Source: Gnetum montanum (taxonomy: Eukaryota > Streptophyta > Gnetopsida > Gnetales > Gnetaceae). From it: 21,624 nucleotides of DNA. Location of the stretch: NCBI GenBank assembly GCA_015680685.1, contig MNCI01004368.1, positions 10,016-31,639 on the forward strand, written 5' to 3'. Below the pieces are notes generated by a model. That model made no database searches. It had not been told where the DNA came from and was given only the letters and a program-made list of their open reading frames with translations. Below, in pieces: positions 17,712 through 21,624 of the stretch. Both the position numbers and the translations under genes were made by a program. Each line of letters begins with the position of its first letter. Position 1 is the first letter of the stretch.

Positions 17712-17811
17712 ACACCAGTTTTGTTATGTCTTGTAATGATGATCCATTCACATGTCATCCCATTAGTTCCATTCAGTTAATAATCCCATACCTTCCCAAT
17801 ATTTTGTAAGG

Positions 17812-17847
17812 AACTCGAGGATGAGTTTTCATTTAGTCATGGGGATA
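17812..17847 (+). other. Polypurine tract and adjoining hairpin of element C
   Basis: The inverted repeat AACTC...GAGTT (17812-17827) is followed by TTAGTCATGGGGATA (17833-17847), which abuts the LTR start TGATGGG at 17848. Confidence 0.8.
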
Positions 17848-18629
17848 TGATGGGATGCGATATCGCGTCATCCCCCATGATATCGCGGTGTGCTGTCATA
17901 TCTATAAATAAGAGGCGGCTCTCCCTTGTTTTCCATCCTAGGCTTAGACCATAGTGAAACTCTAGCAGTTTGATCTCTCTAGAGATAGAATATTTTCCAT
18001 GTGCCCGCAGTAGGAACTCCAAAGTGAATGGATCTTTATTCGAGCAAACATTGTACCTAAACACAAGTTTGTGTACGACAATAAATACGAACTTCTTGGA
18101 TAAACCTTGTAGTGCATGGAATAGGCTAAATAGGAATTTTATTTACTATTATTTATTGTTTATCATTTAAATGCTTTATTAGTTGTTAAATCTCTCTCAA
18201 CCCTTCTCTCCTAGTTAAGTGCCTCAGTATGACCGCTTCGAGCACGTGCATTACACGTGGTGATCCCAGCAACGACTAGCGTTTGGTAACCACAGTTGCA
18301 TCGGTTCAGGGTGTGAGTGGTAAGTGGGAATGAATGCAGATGCTAGGTTAATTCAAACTTAGTTAGTTAGTTAGAGTTAGTAATTAGTCTCTTAAACCCT
18401 TCACCTCTCAACATAGGAGATAAAACATAAAAGACTATAAAAATCATATACCTCAGACTTACTTAACCATACACCATGACAAATACAAGTAAGTCTGGGA
18501 AGACAACGAATAATTAACCTTAGGTATTCCATGAGGTGTGTAGGCACTTAGTCTATGGAGTTCGACCGGATCACGCATGTTACGCTCGTATTCGTATGGT
18601 TGAGTGTAGGGGTACCTCACCACTCATCA
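17848..18629 (+). repeat. 3' LTR of element C (782 bp)
   Basis: TGATGGG to CTCATCA, with GATATC units near 17860 and 17879, TATA 17903-17910 and AATAAA 18080-18085. It is followed by ATGCT, matching the left flank. Confidence 0.92.
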
Positions 18630-18634
18630 ATGCT
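18630..18634. repeat. Target site duplication ATGCT, right of element C
   Basis: Exact match to 15678-15682. ORF2 of B resumes from here. Confidence 0.9.
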
Positions 18635-19767
18635 CAAGCAAAGAAGGCGGTGATTTTGCTTAGCCTCATCATGGGATTGAGATGGAAGGCCATAATGTTG
18701 TAGTGAATCCTCTTTGTTGATGCAAGTGTGCCAAACTCCTTATGGTTGACACCATAGCATCATTGAATCCATTCTTTCTTTATGATGGGATCTCCTTGCA
18801 TTAGGATCTCAATAAGATTTATCCCTATTTTAGATAACTTAAGTGTTGCAGTAATGGCTTGTGCTAAGTAGACATTAAGATGTCCTTAATTTTCACCATT
18901 GATTCGGGTTACCTATTATTCCAAAATAGAAATGTTTCTCTCATGTACCACTCCTCAATGGAATTGATGATTGGCCACATGGGAGAGGTCTTCAGCTGGT
19001 CCTACACTTCTATTGGCACATGCTCTAGGAAAGGGCCAAAATTTAGCTCTTGGAGCACTAATTTATGGACCTCTCATGATTTGATTTGATTCAAGAAAGC
19101 CTCTGTCAAGGTCACCTCAATATTTGCTAGCTATGCTGGTGCATCATCTTGATGGAAGTGTTCTATTGCTACTGTTGGTTCTAGAATATATTTGATAGAT
19201 TCCACCTTTGCCTCTTCCTTAAGAGGACCTATGACATGGGTTGTGAGTGGTTCTTCTTAGGGTTGTTCTTGGCCTCATTTTGTTCTAGGCCATTTCTCCC
19301 TTGGTTAGGACGATCCTACTTCCTATCTTTTGGTGCCATTTACGATCATAATACATCCATGGATTAGTAGATATAATGTGTAACTTTAAATTTTTAAATA
19401 CCTTCTTTCATTAGTTAGTTACACTTTGGCTAAGGTTGGACCTGGTAGATTGATTATTTTATTAATTATTAATTATAATTGTGACTGGAGCTTGTTGGAA
19501 AGGTTTAACTCTTGTAATTTGGTGTTTAATGGTTGATTTCTTAGTTAAACCCTTGTGGGAGTTAGAAAAATGAATTTTTTTTTACCAAAAATGGTAGATT
19601 TGTGGCCCCCATGACAAAGAGGTTACCTTTGGTAGTTGCAGGGTTGAAGAATGAAGTGATTTGGATAAACGATCTAGAAGTTATGAGCTCTGAAAGGTTT
19701 TGGGCTCTAAAAATTTGAAAATCTCCTTTGGTGTTTATGAGAAATGGTAAAAATTTCTAAGTGGGGT

Positions 19768-19870
19768 TGCATATATATACTATTTTTCCCTTGCGTTGAT
19801 AGGGCCTCGTATATAGGGACTTGTATATGGGTTTGTTCCATTGACGGGGCCCTGTATACAGGGCCCATTG
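19768..19870 (-). promoter_or_regulatory. Internal U3-like promoter upstream of ORF2, element B
   Basis: The plus-strand GTTGATAGGGCC at 19795-19806 is identical to 13191-13202 in this element's own LTR U3, and GTTGATAGGG recurs at 13239-13248. Nearby GGGCC-type and GTATAYAGGG repeats fill about 19800-19870. In sense the block leads to TATATATA at about 19770-19780, some 430 bp upstream of the ORF2 ATG. The layout parallels 3905-4003 in A, though the repeat sequence is different. Confidence 0.5.
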
Positions 19871-20139
19871 GCAAAAATTTTCAAATGTCAATATCTCAAA
19901 AAATATGAGGAATTTTTCAATGAAATTGGGGTCCATGGAATCTCAGAAAAGCCAAGAATATGATAAAATCACTAGAGAAGATCTTTGAAAACTCAAAAAT
20001 TAAAAATTTTAATGGAGAACATTTTTATCAAACAAAATATGTAAAGAAGCACATGGTGTGATGCAGAAGATGTGTGTATGAATGATTCTGATTATAAGAA
20101 TGCCTAAGGGTAAGGTGCTTAACGAATCCAACCAAAAGA

Positions 20140-20192
20140 TATGCAAGTGGATCCTCCCCATAGCAAGAACATGCCTTTTTTTCCCTTGCATA
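20140..20192 (-). ncRNA. Conserved stem-loop with GGGGAGGA block, element B
   Basis: The arms TATGCAAG (20140-20147) and CTTGCATA (20185-20192) are complementary. In sense the loop contains a GCA...TGC mini-stem and CTATGGGGAGGATCCA before the closing arm. Confidence 0.65.
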
Positions 20193-21468
20193 ACCTCTAC
20201 CTAAGGAGTTTGTGGACCCCATAGGTGATTAATGGTTGATAGAAGTTAAGGACCATAACTCGGAAGATTGTACCTAAGAATTTAAATACGTTAGACCAAG
20301 ATATGGAATCAAGAACATGGACTTTGGCAGTGAGGTGAGCTATGGTTAGTAGATATTGATGATGGAGGAGATGAAATGGAATCCCGAATTGAGGTCATAA
20401 GAAATTCCTTATGGTGTTTGTGTTTAAAATGGCTTGAGAAGGTCTATCCTTAGTCTAGACCAAAACCAACCTCTTTTAATGACTTTGCATCACCACTCTA
20501 AGGCTGATCCACCCCCTTAAGGCACAAGAGTGATCTCACAAAATAACCACCATTCCATAAAGTGAAGAAAATAGAGAAAGAAAATGAGAGAGGGCCCTAG
20601 TTAGAGGGGACCTTTAGGCATAGTTAACATGTCTTTCTAGTCCCATAACTAGTGCTTGTAGCCTATTTATTTATCTAATGGGTGTGATTTGAATTTCCAT
20701 CATGTTTTGTTTTTTTTTCTTTTTGGGTGGAAACCACACGATGTAAAGACTTTATTTTACTTCCTGTAGTGGTTAACATGGAATAGTAAGTAGACTATGA
20801 AAACACTCAAGCACTTAAGTAAGTAGAAGAGTACAAAGAGTATTGAGTCCCCTTGAAGTCACACCCTGTACAAACCTTTGAATCCTTCCTAATTCAAAAA
20901 ACTACTAAGGTCACCAATTTGTTAAAAATTTATTTAATGAAAGGGACCTCAAATTTCCAAAATAAGGAAAACCATAGAGTTTGTGAATAGGTGAATGTTG
21001 TGGACTCACTGCTTATTCCATGAAAACAGAACTCATGACAAAGTCATTTGTACAAAAATTCAAAAAAATAGAAGGCAAACATTACCAAAAAAAATAAAGC
21101 ACAAACCACCATTAGTAGCAGCTACAACACCATTGTGTCCTATTGGCACAAAGCACGTTTATTAGGAAAAATTTGAAAATCATTCGTAACAAAACAGAGT
21201 AAGATATATAAGAAAGTATAAAATATATTCAAGAAAGATTCAAACGTATGAACAATGGTGTAAAAAAATGGTGTAAAAATAGGAAAAAAATTTTAAATCA
21301 AAAGGTGTAAAAGAAATAAATTGCAAAGATAAAAATGTGTAAAACAATACATAGAAAAATTGAGAAGCCATATGGATGATTAGCATGGATGGCCATCTCT
21401 CCTACGATTGAGTTGGAAGGAGAAGATCTAAAAAATTGAGTGTGGTTGTCCATCTATTGAGGTATTCA

Positions 21469-21624
21469 TTACTTTGGATTGCTTGGGTTCATCGAAATGC
21501 TTCACTTATTGGATGTTGGCCAACTAATTTTATTTGAGGTCTCAGGTTTGTATATGATCATGGTCCCATAGGGAAAGATTTCATCAATTATATAAGGTTC
21601 CTCCCACAACATTTGGAACTTTGT
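21469..21624 (-). pseudogene. pol: C-terminal end of the element B pol (integrase GPY/F-like module)
   Basis: Reading leftward from the window edge, the minus strand gives TKFQMLWEEPYIIDEIFPYG and then ETSNKISWP. This fits the C-terminal module of Ty3/gypsy integrases, usually of the form W-x-GPY/F then V/I-FPYG then an N-G/K-x-R-L-K-P segment. The GPY glycine appears as Glu, and the RLKP segment is decayed. TGA at 21502-21504 interrupts the frame, which could otherwise extend to TAA at 21469-21471. The rest of pol is beyond the window. It shows that B-type members encode, or once encoded, integrase, while A and D do not. Confidence 0.72.

Larger units (their letters stand above)
15683..18629 (+). 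mobile_element. Element C: short plus-strand LTR element inserted in ORF2 of B
   Basis: A 5' LTR (15683 to the N at 16254), an internal region of about 1.6 kb as assembled, a PPT (17835-17847) and a 3' LTR (17848-18629), flanked by ATGCT on both sides. The LTRs are very alike, so this is the youngest layer. The internal region has two small ORF zones, the conserved stem-loop and an internal PPT, but no gag knuckle, protease or pol. Because the N sits inside the 5' LTR, a gag-pol could be missing from the assembly rather than from the element. Confidence 0.88.
13555..19339 (-). pseudogene. ORF2 of element B, split by element C
   Basis: Homologue of the A ORF2 (827-3435). The ATG at 19339 begins MAPKDRK, and the end at TGA 13555-13557 follows EPPLPRTI, matching EEPPPLGTT in A. 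The N-terminal half (19339-18630) has FGPFLEHVPIEV and then ETFLFWNN. It continues after element C with LINLPQLIYLDMEKC, then ALPFPCLIKKLC, and then the coiled-coil half with NRNLSMDEGRALCQK and MEYIELANL. Many nonsense codons and some slips make it inactive. Discounting C and one target duplication, the reading frame is continuous across the insertion. The coiled-coil half is collinear on one strand, which identifies the inverted piece in A. The function is unknown. Confidence 0.75.
19340..21468 (-). other. Non-coding middle of element B between pol and ORF2
   Basis: About 2.1 kb with no convincing ORF. In sense order it holds a T-rich spacer (about 21370-21190), blocks shared with A and D (for example TCCATTTCATCTC near 20380), the conserved stem-loop (20192-20140), a U3-like repeat region with a TATA-like box (about 19870-19760) and the ORF2 leader. 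The frames at 20009-20222 overlap the stem-loop and look accidental. Confidence 0.65.
12391..21624 (-). mobile_element. Element B: Ty3/gypsy element with pol and ORF2, running off the right edge
   Basis: Minus-strand element inserted in the E LTR. Reading right to left it has an integrase C-terminus (21624-21469), a T-rich spacer, the conserved stem-loop (20192-20140), a U3-like internal promoter (about 19870-19760), ORF2 (19339-13555, interrupted by C), a PPT (13329-13317) and a 3' LTR (13316-12391). Unlike A and D it retains some pol, so the fuller family form is gag-pol-ORF2. AAGAT (12386-12390) is the predicted target duplication. Its partner and the 5' LTR are outside the window. Confidence 0.82.

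Noticed and set aside
20009-20222. Two overlapping minus-strand frames of 60-64 residues
   Set aside because: They overlap the conserved stem-loop in a non-coding block and share no residues with other copies.

Overview
This window looks like plant nuclear DNA, probably from a large, repeat-rich genome. I see no host gene. Almost every base can be assigned to a pile-up of related LTR retrotransposons of the Ty3/gypsy superfamily. The evidence is long LTRs with TGATGAG/CTCATCA ends, 5-bp target duplications, a tRNA-Asp-like primer-binding site, a gag with a CX2CX3HX4C knuckle, and an extra ORF downstream of gag/pol. The last two features and the primer suggest an Athila-like lineage. The species cannot be named from the sequence.

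Layout. Element A (minus strand) runs from beyond the left edge to 8471. Its parts are a 3' LTR (1-658, cut by the window), a polypurine tract (PPT, 659-671), ORF2 (827-3435), a non-coding middle, gag (5415-7397), a PBS (7508-7527) and a 5' LTR (7529-8471). It has no pol. Element D (plus strand, internal sequence only, 8472-11890) holds a decayed aspartic protease that is split by a solo LTR (9011-9828) with GTGGT target duplications. It also lacks reverse transcriptase and integrase. An LTR of element E (minus, 11891-12390) is inserted in D. Element B (minus, 12391 to beyond the right edge) is inserted in that LTR. B has a 3' LTR, a PPT, ORF2, a long non-coding middle and the C-terminal end of an integrase. 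Element C (plus, 15683-18629, ATGCT duplications) is inserted in the ORF2 of B. The nest is therefore four deep: D > E > B > C.

How the parts fit. The family has a module between gag/pol and the 3' LTR that is richer than usual. From 5' to 3' in sense it holds a T-rich spacer, a candidate structured RNA (outer stem plus an invariant TTGGGGAGGA block, seen in four elements with compensatory changes), a U3-like internal promoter whose repeats match those in the same element's LTR, an internal copy of the PPT, and then ORF2. ORF2 encodes a protein resembling the putative plant transposon domain (Transposase_32) followed by a long coiled coil. This module is the best candidate for something undescribed.

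Assembly cautions. Single N bases at 1423, 1594, 11537 and 16254 appear to mark joins. The segment 1424-1593 is inverted relative to its flanks, 11538-11595 duplicates 11479-11536, and the 5' LTR of C is cut short at 16254.
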